Shown: positions 1-12,628 of the stretch, piece after piece
Layout of the letters: each line of letters opens with the position of its first letter
How positions within the stretch are numbered: the first letter of the stretch is position 1
Source: Eucommia ulmoides
Taxonomy: Eukaryota; Streptophyta; Magnoliopsida; Garryales; Eucommiaceae
Assembly (NCBI GenBank): GCA_016647705.1
Contig: CM028333.1
Coordinates: 16,241,743 to 16,305,742 of the forward strand
Length of the DNA stretch: 64,000 bases
Direction: 5' to 3'
The notes under the pieces: model-generated
Databases searched by the model: none
What the model saw: only the letters and a program-made list of their open reading frames with translations
Told to the model about the DNA's origin: nothing
Position numbers and translations under genes: made by a program

Positions 1-620
1 GATGTCCATGGTTTTGTTTCGGTTCGGTTTCATATAAAACCAAAACCAAAATCGTTAGACATATACCAAACTAAACCCGTCGGGTTTTTTTTAACAGTTT
101 TAAAACTGAATCATTTAAATTTATATAAAACCGAAACAAAAACTACGAAACCACGAAACCATTTAAGATTTTTCAATTTTATAAAAAGCCAAAACCAAAA
201 TCAAAACCACAAAACTGCGGATCATTGATTTTTATATATAAACACAAACATAACTAAAATATAAAATATAAATTTCAAAAAATAAAACCAAACCACAAAA
301 TTATTAATTATTACAATAAATATTTTTAATCATAATTAAAATTCAACGATACTTAAAATAAACGATTGTAACCATAATTATTAACAATAATATATATATA
401 TATGTCGTAAAAATATAAAAAGTTAGGTATATATGTCGTAAAAATATAACTAAAATATCGCTTTTGCAGTTTGATTTCGTGGTTCGGTTTCATGGTTACT
501 ATCCCAAAACTAAAGCCAAAATCACTTCGGTTGCTAATTTCAAAAGCAAAGCCGCAATCAAATTGTTTAGTCAGTTTCAAAACTTAATCATTCGGTGCAG
601 TTTCTCTTAGTTATCCGTCA
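1..620. repeat. AT-rich A/C-biased degenerate repeat
   Basis: The stretch is built from recurring words such as aaccaaaacc, ggttcggttt and their complements, seen at both ends of the segment (around 10-60 and 470-600). This looks like a decayed interspersed repeat or low-complexity tract. Open frames here are short and biased in composition, and I recognise no protein. No terminal repeat or target duplication was identified. Confidence 0.4.
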
Positions 621-922
621 ATTCGATTTTTTTTGTCATCTCTACTTGGACCGAAGGAGAGCTCAATAAAGATAATCTTTTTGCTCCTATTCATTCTTAA
701 CAATTTGTCATTTTCCTCCATTAATGTTCACAAAATTCATTCTTCTAAATTTTTCTCTCTTTTAAAATTTTATTTAAATAAATTTCATATGATAAAAAAA
801 TAACTATAAATGTCTATTATTTTTAATAAATATGACATTAAATTAGATAAAATAATTACATTTTCGATTTTATTCTCTCTTGATATGATTTTTTTTTTTT
901 TGTTGATAACTATTATTAAAAT

Positions 923-2370
923 TTAGGGTTAATAGCTCTTTACCCTCCTGTGATTTGTTCCATTTGCACTTTATCCCCTTGTGGTCTTGGACTTAAGTGC
1001 AAATCTAACATTTTCTGTCAAACTTGATAGATGTGCTGCTCACGCGCCAATGATGAGGATGGACATGTTTTTTGTGTTTTTCCCCTCCAAAATACCTATT
1101 TCTTGTTCCCATTTTATCCTTCATATTTCTTTATATAATCTCCAATTCGCTCACATATTTTCTACACTAAACCAAACCTACTTGATGAATTTGTGGCCTA
1201 TAATCTCTAATTTTCTCACACATTTTTCTGCTCCCAAAATTTTGAGAACAAATTTACAAAACCAGAACAAACACGACACAATTTAGGTGGGTTGACATGT
1301 CATATTTCACTGTGGCATCTAACACAAACACGACACAATTTAGTAAAATTGCTCAATATTGAGGGAAATAATTTGAAGTACACAAAGTCTATGGGTCATA
1401 TTGCCTTTGAATTTACGCCTTCATTAGATAAAAAAAAAAAAAATTACAACTTTATGAAGCCAAGAGCACGAAGATTCATTCACATATTCACAACATCAGT
1501 ATTTACAAATTACAATTAAGAAATCAACATTAAATTGCTATTTTTTTCACACTCAAAATCTTCCAATAAGCCGAAGAAACCAAAGATGATGATGCATAAG
1601 TCTTCTCCTTTCATCGATCTTTTCTTTTCTTTTCATTTTTTTTTTAAATTACTCCATTATTTTTTGCTATTTCTCATATCCCATCAGCTAGAAATTCTAA
1701 CAATACCCAATAAGCAGTTCAATCTACAAGCTTTTAGAAATTCTGGAGCAAAGAAAACCACTGCTCCATGTACTTCTTTCCCTCTGTCAGAAAAAAAAAA
1801 AAAAAAAAAAAATTAATTGCATCAAACTAACTATATTTTGCTCTTCGATCTTGTAAAATAATTCAAAATCTAAAAATCAAGAACAAAAATCTCATAGATT
1901 TTCCAAAACAAAGATGTAAAACAATCTAAATTATACGAAGAATCTGAGAACAAATCAAAAAATCTGAGAACAAATTGAACAATCTGAGAACAAATCGAAC
2001 GCAGATCGAACAATCTTAGAACAAATCGAACAATCTGAGAACAATCAAAGAAGGAGATATGATGATAAGATAGAAGTGTGGTAGATGTGAGCTCGAATAT
2101 GGAAGGGGAGGCGGCGATGGACGGTTTTTAGAGAGAGCGCATCTCCAAGCCTGGAGAGAGAGTGAGGCATTTAGGGTTAATTACACTTTACACCCCAATA
2201 AGTGTGAATAATTACGGAAGGGTAAAATTGACATTTTAACCTTTCCGTTAACGGAGTCACGTTTGCACTTAAGCTCAACAACTACAGGGGGTAAGTGGCG
2301 AAATTCAAACCATGGGGGGGATAAAGTACAAATGGGCCAAACCACAGGAATAAAATGTTATTAACCCTAA
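923..2370. mobile_element. Non-autonomous DNA element with long terminal inverted repeats
   Basis: The left end begins TTAGGGTTAATAGC and the right end closes with the complement, TTATTAACCCTAA. The inverted similarity continues inward for about 100 bases with substitutions and small indels (shared words include CATTTGCACTTTATCCCC and CTTAAGTGCAAA). The interior is AT-rich and has no transposase. Near the right end a second copy of the terminal word (ttagggttaattacact at about 2169) suggests an internal duplication or nested terminus. Long degenerate TIRs fit a Mutator-like non-autonomous element, but a clean 9-base target duplication could not be fixed because the junction is palindromic AT sequence. 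The family is uncertain; the foldback structure is clear. Confidence 0.6.
1935..2055. repeat. Short tandem repeat, about 17-18 bp unit
   Basis: At least five imperfect copies of aatctgagaacaaatcgaac lie in succession inside the long-TIR element. Units differ by point changes and by one inserted word (gcagatcgaac). No coding role is apparent. Confidence 0.7.
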
Positions 2371-3170
2371 AATTTATAATTATAATAAGTACTAGACAAC
2401 AAAGTACTAAACAGACCCTTATAATGGCGTGAGTCTTCGTGCACTGAGTTGTCCTTTTAACAAGTATAAATAACAAAAAATGAGAGCTATTATATTGGTT
2501 AAAAAACAAACATTAAAAACACAAATGAAAAATTAAAACTAAATAATAATCTTTAATATTTAAAGCTTATTTATTTCTCCCATTTTAACATTTTATTTAA
2601 ATAAACTTAAATATTATTTATAATCAATATAGTAATTTGAGTGCATTTAATTATTATTAATATAGTAAATTAAATGAATTTTATCGTTGTAAGTTTTCCA
2701 AAAGACTAGGGACATCGTTGAAAGTTCATCTTTGTTTTTATTATAATTAATTATATGTGACTTATCTCTTCATCGCCTTCTCTCTGTCGTACGATTTAAT
2801 AAAATTCTCTCTCTCCATCTATTAATTACATATAAAATTTATTAAATTTCATTTGCTCAAAAGAATATTCCAATAATTTTTTTACCAAATAATAGAAACT
2901 ATTAAATAATATAAAAAAAAAGACCTCTTATATTTGAAAAACATAAAGTTAAACAATTGAAAAAAAACCCTCTAAGAATTGTTTACTTAATATTTACTAT
3001 TCGAAAAAAATAAATATTAGTCAACGTTAATAATTTTAGAGGTCATCATTAATAGTTTTCTAGGTTATTTGTTTTTAACATTTCTCAATAAATTTATTTT
3101 TCTATACTTTCATAAAATGTATTAGATTTAAAATTAAACGATTAATTGTATCTATGTAGAATACTCAAAT
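2371..3170. other. Gene-free AT-rich stretch
   Basis: No convincing open frame, RNA gene or terminal repeat was seen. It is mostly A/T runs with a CT-rich patch near 2775-2820. Confidence 0.5.
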
Positions 3171-3183
3171 AATTTTTTTTCTT

Positions 3184-3358
3184 CTAGACCCGCATATTAT
3201 GCGGTCTAAAATTAGTCTAATAGCTAGGGATAGGAGGTGTGAATAAAGAATCAATGAGTGAACAAGAAATTATTTCTTGAGCTCTCCTTCATTCCCAAGT
3301 ATAATCTTCGAATTTTAGTTTTTTACTAGTTTTCGACTCGCATAACATGCGGGTCTAG
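3184..3358. mobile_element. Possible small MITE with inverted ends
   Basis: The left arm (3184-3203, ctagacccgcatattatgcg) and right arm (3339-3358, cgcataacatgcgggtctag) are inverted copies with one mismatch. Weaker complementarity extends inward toward ctag words on both sides. The 175-bp size and lack of coding sequence fit a miniature inverted-repeat element. No target duplication was established. Confidence 0.45.
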
Positions 3359-5100
3359 AAAAAAATATACAATAATATATATATAATTGAAATACTTTAA
3401 TGTTATAATTTTTATTTTGATCTACATATATAATAAAAAATATAGAGCATTTTTTAAAGGATAATTTTTTTTAGGAGTTCGCTTGAAATTTATATAAATA
3501 ATATAGAGAAAGAGTATATGAAATTTTAAAGATGGTAATTGATTTTTTCCAAAAAATAAATGGATGAAAATGTATATTTTCAAAAAAATAGGATTGATTA
3601 GTTTATAGAAGATCTAGGGTCAAAAAATTAATTAATAGTGAGAAAGAAGATCTTCATTATTGATTTGATAGAAATAAAGAGATTGAATAGATGTATTATC
3701 TTGAGCTATGGTGTTCATTTTTAGTTTTATTTTTCACTTTATATATTATAAGTTAGATTATATTTGTATTTGACTGATAATAGTTGTTTAGCATATAATT
3801 TATTTCTAATTAGTCTCGTTTACATCCCTATAAATTAATTGATACCCTACAGGAACAGGGGGTCGGGATGATCAGAAGCTTTCGGCTTTAGAAAAAGTGG
3901 AGGAGGATTGCTTTACTTCAAGGGTTGGGCAAGGTAATACTACAAAAGATAATACCAAAACTTGCATGCATTTTTTTTATTTTTTATTTTTTATTTTACT
4001 ATTGTTGTCTTTTTGCCTTTTCCAATTAGAGTGTTCACAAGAAAACAATTTCAATTCAAAGTGTAGGAACATTAAAGTATACATCACAATTTTTTTAATA
4101 AATTATTTTCGTCAATAATTTATATATGATGTATCATCTTGGGTGTTAGATTCGGTTATTTAATAATTTCTCAAATCACTCTATAAGAAAAAAAAAAAAA
4201 AAAAAAAACTATTTCATACACTATAATTTTAATCAAAAACTCTTAACATAATACCAAAAATAAGATACATAACTTCGACGGTTTGATACTTGCCGTTAGT
4301 TATATATTTGATAAAACATACAAGCAATAAAAATATAAGTATTGAGTTTTTGGACAAAAGTGAATTCAATAATAGTTTTAGCCACAGTGGTTGGTTGGAA
4401 CTAATGAAATCATATTATTGAATTTTCGATCGAGGTTTGTTTTTCTCAAAATTAATATTAACAAACAACGATTTTTGAATTTTTTTATGATGCTTTATTT
4501 AATGAGGTTAAACTCGAATATCTTCTATCATTTCGACAAATATTAAAGACACTCCTGCTATTTTAATAATACATGTGACACTCCTTATCAAATTTTGTTG
4601 AAATAAATACATTTATACCATAATATTTTCAATTTTTTAGTTTTATCTTTATTTTAGTTTTTCTTTTCTAGTTCCTACTTGTCTCTCTATATCTTGTTTT
4701 CTAGTATTTTTTTACTTCTTTTTTGTTACCTATTATTTATTTTATTTTTTTAAATTATATTTTGTATATCTTTAGTTTTTGTATATGGTGTTTACAGAAA
4801 GTAAAAGAAATAAAAAAATAACAAACTACAAAATTTAAGCTTAAAAAAAAAGAAATAATTTAAATTCATTTTTTTTTTTAATTTTTCAAATTAATTTTTT
4901 TTTTTTAAATGACCTCGGCATCTAGGTTTAAACTCTTATTTAATTGTGTTATAAGAAAGCCCTTTACACAAACTGGGTCGTGAATATAGATTGAGATATT
5001 TTTAATTGATAGTCCCAAAAAAATTGCGAAATTACCTAACTAGTGTCATTTCTAACGTATTTACGCTTCTAGAGTGGATTGGTCGAGGTGTAACCGATTT
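3359..5100. other. Gene-free AT-rich stretch
   Basis: Long A/T homopolymers dominate and no gene could be supported. The only protein-like segment is a short possible orphan exon at 3854-3932, listed separately. Confidence 0.5.
3854..3932 (+). pseudogene. Possible orphan exon fragment
   Basis: A GC-richer island in AT-rich DNA begins after an acceptor-like tttgatac..ctacag and ends at caag followed by gtaata. Between these it reads open for about 26 residues, including KLSALEKVEEDCF. The composition contrasts with the flanks. I do not recognise the protein family and find no partner exons nearby, so it may be a gene relic or chance. Confidence 0.2.
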
Positions 5101-5114
5101 CAAAAAAGAATTTC

Positions 5115-5155
5115 TACACCAAAAATCGGCTCTGTCAGAGCCGATTCTTGGTGCA
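5115..5155. repeat. Near-perfect 41-bp palindrome
   Basis: Arms centred on base 5135 pair over about 20 bases with two mismatches; the inner ten bases (aatcggctct / agagccgatt) are perfect. It lies just before a CCCCCA-rich run (5168-5199). It may be the tip of a foldback element; the role is unknown. Confidence 0.6.
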
Positions 5156-5199
5156 GCTACAACAGCCCCCCTCTCCCCACCCCCACCCCCACCCCCACC

Positions 5200-5805
5200 T
5201 AATATTTTTTTCTTTTAAAATTTAATCTTAAAAAAAATCATACAAAAATTAAATTATGAAAGAAATTTAATTTTTAAAAATTAATATATTTGTCTGGTTT
5301 TTATTGTTTTTTGAAAAATTAATATATTTGTTTGGTTTTCATCGTTTTTTGTATCAATCTTAACTGTTAATTGTATATATTGTTCAATATACTAATTAAT
5401 ATAATTTGAAGTTATATTGATGATTATTTTTAAAATTTGATTAATTTTTACTATTCAATATAATAATATACGTTTATTATAATTTATTTAAAGATCATAA
5501 CTTAAAAAAATGATAATGAAAACCCCTTTGTTTCCAAAAAATGTTGAGGAGCGGCGGCCGGAACTAGAAAATCTTTTAGAAATGAAGAGGTTTTAGCTAA
5601 AAATAAAACAATAAATTTTATTTATTTTTTAAATAAGAGAGATATTCATGTAATTTACAAGAAAAAATTAGTCAAATGAGTTGATCAGCATTTGTAAAAT
5701 GACAAGGGTATTTGATTAACAACAAAAAACCATGGGAGATAAATAGTATAAATCCAAATTTTTGGCACATCTATTTGAGATACTCTAACTGACTTGAGTG
5801 TCAGA
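5200..5805. other. Gene-free AT-rich stretch before the Copia element
   Basis: The words aaaaattaatatatttgt and tggtttt occur twice in tandem near 5276-5345. No gene or terminal structure was recognised. Confidence 0.45.
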
Positions 5806-5813
5806 GCTTATCA

Positions 5814-5965
5814 TGTTAATATAATAATGGGCTTGGCCCATTAAGGCAAAACCCTAACCCCAACTTCATCTATAAATACTTGTGTATATCATAGTATTCT
5901 TTGTATCTCTTTTTCGTAATATATCAATACATGATTTATTTTTCCACTTCTCAATTATCTTAACG
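5814..5965 (+). repeat. 5' LTR of the Copia element
   Basis: Starts TGTTAATATAATAATGGGCT and ends TTAACG. It shares with the 3' copy the words gggcttggcccatt, aaaccctaac, ataaatacttgtgtat and atatcaatacatgattta. The TATA-like ctataaatac probably marks the promoter. Confidence 0.92.
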
Positions 5966-6189
5966 TGTCATCAAGAGTAAATCTTTCCTGAACCTATTCT
6001 CTCAAAATATTTTTTTTCGAAACTCTAAAGCTTTCGCCGCCGTCTAAGTTTTTCTCCCGTGATTTTCGTCGTTGTTATAGGCTTCATCACCACTCCGGTA
6101 TCAACAACCACTACACCACTATCTTCTTCTTCCAAAGACGAACATAACGCTACCAAAATCACCGCCACCAAAGTACTGACGCGCCCTCA

Positions 6190-6540
6190 CGCACCTCCTA
6201 CAGCCTGCAGTACTCCCAAGTTGCGCTGTCTTAGATTTTGCTCTCTATCACCTCAACTAGGGCTCCAAATCCATCTCACGATATACCATCGAAACCGTCT
6301 CAATGAGACAATTCCAACGACGTAAAAAACATCTAGTTTCGATCACTCATGCGCTTCTACACGCGGCCCAAAGTTTCTATTGCAGTTTGCGTCTCAGATT
6401 CCACACACCTACTTGCGACGTCTCGAATTTTGGGCTCTGCCGCCTCAACTAGGGCTCCAAGTCCATCTCATAATATACCATTAGAATTATCTCGACGAGA
6501 CGATTCTAACGACGTAAAAAACAGCCCGTTCTGACGCTGA
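6190..6540. repeat. Direct duplication of about 205-bp period in the Copia leader
   Basis: The words cctcaactagggctcca, atataccat, gagacgattc/gagacaattc and aacgacgtaaaaaac occur in the same order twice (about 6245-6335 and 6445-6525). The segment is GC-richer than its surroundings and lies between the 5' LTR and the recognisable coding parts. Its origin (leader expansion or captured sequence) is unclear. Confidence 0.65.
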
Positions 6541-7072
6541 ACGTGCCCACATGTGCGGTCCAAAGCTTCAGCTCCTGATTTGTGTCAGATCCACGCGCTT
6601 GGCCTTTTCTATCTTCATTGTGGCTGCGACGTCAACCCGAATAGCCCAATCAACTGCCACTTCAGCACCACGTAAGCTCCACATAAGCGAGTTGACCGCC
6701 ATATAAGGATCAGTCAACCAAACCCCTGCCACGTCACCAGTTGTTTCTAGGTAACTTCCTTTGACCGATTTAGACCAGTTCTAGAGGGTTTTCGACGTTC
6801 TGATTTTGTTTTCGTCCTTCGTTTTATGGTTTGAGGCTCACAAAATATACTTTATGTTATATCAGTATGGTTCTTACATCGGTTCACCCGTTTTTCACCC
6901 AGTCCTTAGAGATTCAATATCGGTCGCTAGACAACTTCAGCATTCCGGATTTATCTATGATCTCCGTAAAATTAAATTTGGATCATACAATATAGTTCTC
7001 TTTATATTGTTGGTTCGATTCATCACGGAAATTTGATCGGTTCAAGGAGTTCTCAATCAGTTCTTCCCGAGA

Positions 7073-9734
7073 ATGGACCGATTTCTGGACAATTTCAGCG
7101 TTTTGAATTTATCCATGACAACAATTTCTCCAGGTTCAACAATGATGTCTGTGGGTTCTTTGCTCATTATTAATGCCAAAGAAGGTTCAGATCATTCCTC
7201 CACTACTGTTACCCTGTCTATTGCAGATTTGGCTTCACTCTTGCTTCATATCTTCTCTAAAAATAGTACAAACCTTTCCCTTGCTCTCTCACTTACTGGA
7301 GGTAACTCTTCTTGATTCTTTGATTCTGTTTGTTGTAATCATATGATCTCTGATCCCAATATTTTTTCAACCAAACTCTCCGCTATGAATATCCCTAATA
7401 TTCATACTGCTAATAGTTCTCAAATACGTGTTACTCACACCGGTCAAGTTTCTCCTTCCATCTTTTTGTTCCTAACACGTATTTGATTCTAAAACTTACC
7501 TTAAATCTCTTGTCTATTGGACAACTTTGTGAATTGGGATTTGAAGTCATATTTTCTAATAGTAGTTGTCGTGTATAGGATCCTCGAATAGGAAAAACTA
7601 TTAGGACTAGTCGTAAAGTTGGACGTCTATTTGAACTCAATAGTTTACACCTTCCATATTTAACTCCACCACCACCACAAGCATATGGCCTTTCATCAAC
7701 CCGTGCAACCTCACCACCACCGCCAATATCCTCCTCCTCATTATCATCTTTATCTTCACAACCACTAGTGTTCCTATCACTATCCCAAATTTGGCATTCT
7801 CGGTTAGGCCACGCTTTATCTAGCCAACTCAAATTGCTTATCTCTAGCAGTCAGTTAGGTTCAGTTCAGCATGAGTCCTTCCAATGTAACCATTGCCAAC
7901 TCGTAAAACAACTAGCCTTATCTTTCAAAGAGAGTTAGTCTATTTTTCTTACACCATTTGATCTAATTCATTCAGATATTTGGGGGCTTTCTCTTCATGT
8001 CTCGATGGGTAGTTGTCGTTACTTTGTTATCTTTGTGGATGACTACTCTCGATATACATGGTTGTTCCTTATGAATCCGAATTATTCCAAATATATTATG
8101 AGTTTCTCTCTATGGTTCAAACCCAATTTTCTAGAAATATTAAAGTTTTTCGCTCAGACAATGCAATGAAATATATGGATCGTGCATTTCTTAACCTGGT
8201 TTCCAAAAATGGCAGGCTTTCCCATCGCTCGTGTCCTAGTATATCCCAACAAAACGGACGAGTCGAACGCAAACATACACATATTCTTGACACAGTTCGT
8301 GCTCTCCTAATTTTTTCATCATGTCCTGAGCGTTTTTGGGGCGATTCCACCTTCATAGCCTAATAAATCGTATCCCCTCCGCTACAATTCAGAACTAGTT
8401 TCCATTTGAGTGTCTTTTCGGTAAACCTCCTGATTACTCTGAACTCAGAGTCTTTGGTTATGCTTGTTTTATTCTTCTCAAACCACATTAACACAACAAA
8501 TTGAAACCAAGGGCTCGTCTGTGTTGTTTTCTTGGATATGGCATCGAACATAAAGGGTATTGGTGTTGGAATCCCATTTCTAAAACTCTTCATATCTCTC
8601 GACATGTCGTTTTTGGGAACATCAATTTTTTTTTATCTTTACGGTCATTTGACATGTTAAGCATCACCAACTTCAAAATCTTTACTGATCCATCCATTGA
8701 GTTGTTTCTCAAAGATACAGTTCCAGGTACTGTTAAGTCCACTCCAGCACTACCAGTTAAGCCCAATCCTGTACCTTATATTGAGTCCACCCCAGAACAA
8801 CCAACTGAACCCACTCCAGAACCACCGGCTTATCTCACTCCTCCATCTCCAGCGACCATGCCTTAGACTTCTCCTATGGCCGATAATTCTGTATGGACTG
8901 CCTTTGAGACACACGCTACATATCATTCCCGCCGCTTTACCAAGGTAACTCATCCTACACCTTACCTTACTGATTTTCATTGTTTTTCTATTATACTTCA
9001 TCTGCATGAACCTCAATCCTATAAGAAGGCTAGTACTAATCATCTTTGGCAAAAAGCAATGGATGAAGAACTTCAATCCCTCACCAAAATACACATGGGA
9101 TATTGTTGATCTGCACCCTATAAAAACTCATATTGGGTGTAAATGGGTGTTTAAGATCAAAATACTTTCTGCTGGCTCTGTTGAACGATATAAAACTCGA
9201 CTTGTTGTCAAAGGATTTGCTCAAGAGTATGGTATTGACTGCAAAAAGATATTTGCTCCAGTGGCGAGGCTCACATCTGTCCGTACACTTCTTGTCATCA
9301 TCGTCATTCGAAAATGAACTCTATTTCAAATGGATGTAAAAAATGCATTTCTCAATGGTGTTCTTTTTGAGGAAGTCTATATGTATATCCATCCCAGTCT
9401 AACTGCCCCTCAAAATAAAGTTTGTCACCTTTGCCATGCCCTATATGGTTTGAAATAAGTTCCACGTGCCTAGTTCGCCAAATTCAGCACTATCATTCAT
9501 TAGCTTGGGTTCACACCTAGTGCTCATGATTCGGGTTTGTTTATTCATCACATTGCCAATGATAGTATCTTTCTTTTATTGTACGTAAATGACATGGTTA
9601 TTACTGGCGATGATCTGCGTAGTATTTCTGAACTAAAAAAGTTTCTTAGTGGACAATTCGAGATTAAAGATCTTGGTGTGCTCACTTATTTTCTTGGCCT
9701 CGAAGTCTTATCCAGTTTAGATGAATATTTTCTC
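7073..9734 (+). pseudogene. Copia pol remains, upstream part
   Basis: Reading rightward: a protease/GAG-pre-integrase region with the WHSRLGH motif near 7790-7820; an integrase core with a DDYSR-like word near 8040, FRSDNA near 8150 and QQNGRVERKH near 8245-8280; the integrase C-terminal FLGYG near 8530; and reverse transcriptase with GCKWVFKIK near 9135, LLYVNDM (the YVDD-box position) near 9575 and IKDLG near 9665. These are standard Copia landmarks. It is a broken fossil with many breaks and is not expected to make a polyprotein. Confidence 0.88.
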
Positions 9735-9822
9735 CGTCACACTCCGCCCCGGGCGCTCATCACCCAAGGCTGGGTGTGATGTCGGCATGACACTCCCTGT
9801 CCAACCAACCAAACACACCCAA

Positions 9823-9853
<31 letters not shown>

Positions 9854-12535
9854 TTCCCAGATGCACTCGTAAAACTATTGATATTTTTTTTTCCAAATAT
9901 AATACCTCAATCACATTCTCAAAAATATGGGATACACCCGTCTCAAATATATACAACAAAAAAAAAAAATGCTGAACATCTCCCGGTCCGCCCTTGACCG
10001 GCCTACTCCCAAAACGACACTAGCTCCAGGCTCTACCTAGTGCCAGTAGTGGACCCACTCCTATCTGCAGCACCTGAAACCAAATTTTTTTATCGGTGTA
10101 CTGTCTTCATAATAAAAATATTTTGTATGGATCAAGTGTAAAAATTTAAATACCACATTACAAAATAATAATATAAAAATCACATACCACACGGAGATCC
10201 AGTTTTCCTATCACTACTGAAATAACCTCATATATTTTAAAAAAACACCCAATCCACGTATGCTAAGCCAATAAATGCAACAAATGATATATACATATAT
10301 ACCAATCCATTTTTTTTTAAAGTAATATATCCAATCCACATCATATCCAAACATTTTAAAACAACATGGAATACTCTCCACCACCTCTTCTACTAGCCAT
10401 ATGATCATTTTAACCTCACGATCGTGAGTTGCAACGGTACTGTACCACCTGCAGGGTTTGCATCCCAAACAGGTCAAATCAACCACCTTGAGGACTAATC
10501 CTTCTGACATGTCATAATATCAACAACCACCTGCCGGACTAATCCTTCGGACAGGTCATAATATCAATAATCACCTGCCGGACTAACCCTTCGGATAGGT
10601 TATAATATCAACAACCACCTGCCGGACTAATCCTCTGGACATGTCATAATATCAACAACCACCTACCGGACTAATCATCCGGACAGGTCATAATATCTAC
10701 AACCACCTGCCGGACTAATCCTCCAGACATGTCATAATATCAACAACCACCTGCCGGATTAATCATCCGGACAGGTCATAATATGCACAACCACCTACCG
10801 GACTAATCCTCCAGACATGTCATAATATCAACAACAACCTGTCGGACTAATTCTCCGGATAGGTTATAAACTATCCCGCAGAACATACTCTCCTGACGGG
10901 ATCAAAGCTATGGCAAAGTTGGACCAACAAAATCACCCTCTATCTTTAAAATCGATTTAAATCCAAAGATCATTTTTTTTTTCCACTTTTAACACCAAAA
11001 TCACTTGATCCACATAAGTTCAAAATTTGTCCATTTTTCAATAAACACATTTTTATATAATTTATATGAAAATAAAAGTTGTATATGTATGTAGAAGACA
11101 GTAAACTCACCTGATTCTCCGCACGGTAAAAACGTCATTGATCACAATCTACTGGGACGCCGGTGCCTGCGAACCCAATGATGACATGGCCTAAATTAAT
11201 ATTTTATTTAGAATAACCTAACATGAAATGCATGCTCTAAATTTCATATTCCTCATTTCCCACATCTTCATTATAAAGAATTTATTATTTAGTTTATTTC
11301 GCTCCGTTAATAATTACTGTACACAATTATTAATATTAACAGTTACAAAATTATTATCCTGGTTGTGAAATTTTGATACGAGTAATTTATTTTAACAAAA
11401 ATAAAATTTGACGAAATCGTTACCCGTTCCAAAATGTTTTGTCGGTTTTCTTTTTTCCCTAATAGTTATGTTTTCTGTTTCTGCACTCACCGCCACGACT
11501 GTTGCCTCACCGCCGCGGCGACACGCTTCTTCCTTTCTTTAATTTGCTCACAGAATCTTCACTGCCTCGACGATACGCCACCGCCGCGGCGAATGGTCAT
11601 CTTCCTCGTTCAGCTTCTGCTTCGATCAGAATTGCCCATTTTTCTCTTTCTTTGCCAGCTGTGGCGGCTCACTCGCCGCCCCTCACCAACGATCAAAACA
11701 CACTCACACACCACTCCGATGTCGAGCAAGACACACACCCATGCATACGTCGACACTGAACAGAGTCGGTCACATACCCACCGTCACACACACACACACA
11801 CGCACATGCCAGTACAACACATACACTCTCATAGACACACATCCACATACCGTTGCACAGAACTGACGAATGACACACACACATTCACCGTCACATACAC
11901 CCACGACGGCGACACACATACCCACTTGCACGCTGGTTCAAAACAAAGAAACACACCCACTGTCGATCACCCACACCCACACACACTGACGATGAGCAAA
12001 TCGGCGACGATCACTCCCTCACCCTCCAACGATGAGAAACAGCAACCATAACACACACATACACACACATAGATGACGAGCAGAGCACACTTACAGACCC
12101 ACGTCGGAATAACCCACTACCGACTGAACCTTCTCCCCTCTTTTTTTTTTTTTTTGTTGTTGATTTTCCTTCTTTTCAGGCTTTGGATCGCGATTTTCAT
12201 GAATCAATTATATGCATGATTTTCAGAGTTTCTCCTTATCTCCTTCGGTTGCCATGTCACTCTTTCCCCTTTCCGTTTCTTGATTTTTTTGGTTGATTTC
12301 CCGCAACTCATGTATATATGTATATAATAATCTTTTTCTCAAATTACTTTAACCTCCCAAAATTTTCCTTAAATTTTTATTTTAACTCAATTCAAAATTT
12401 AAGATTTCTTAAAATTATAAATTCACCCCTAAATTTTTTATTTCAAATTGAAAATAACACATACCACCCCATTATTTTCTAAATATTTCTAAAATGCAAC
12501 TAACATTGTATAAGTGCTAAAATTAGAGACTTACA
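9735..12535 (-). repeat. 3' LTR of the first Tekay Gypsy
   Basis: The LTR contains, left to right, a GC-rich end, a 45-bp tandem array (about 10490-10870), a conserved block with gacgccggtgcctgcgaacc, a pair of GCCGCGGC palindromes (11510-11590) and a CA-rich stretch (11690-12080). The conserved block also occurs in both LTRs of the second Tekay element, showing they are the same family. Confidence 0.88.
10490..10870. repeat. Tandem array, about 45-bp unit, in Tekay LTR
   Basis: About eight to nine copies of a unit containing cctgccggactaatcc, ggacaggtcataatatc and aacaaccac. Copies differ by a few substitutions each. It lies in an LTR and is non-coding. Confidence 0.9.
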
Positions 12536-12628
12536 ACCCTTTCCTCCTAAAAGAAATTTTGTCTCGAAATTTTAATTACCTTGGTCGAACAAGTGCGGAT
12601 ACTTGTCCCTCATCTCGTCCTCTCACTC

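Noticed and set aside
6806-7315. Small + strand frames considered as independent genes
   Set aside because: They fall inside the Copia element between its leader and protease region and have no separate gene features.
11434-12051. A 205-residue open frame rich in His/Thr
   Set aside because: It is the translation of the CA-rich part of a Tekay LTR; the same tract in the other Tekay LTRs gives similar frames. Not a gene.
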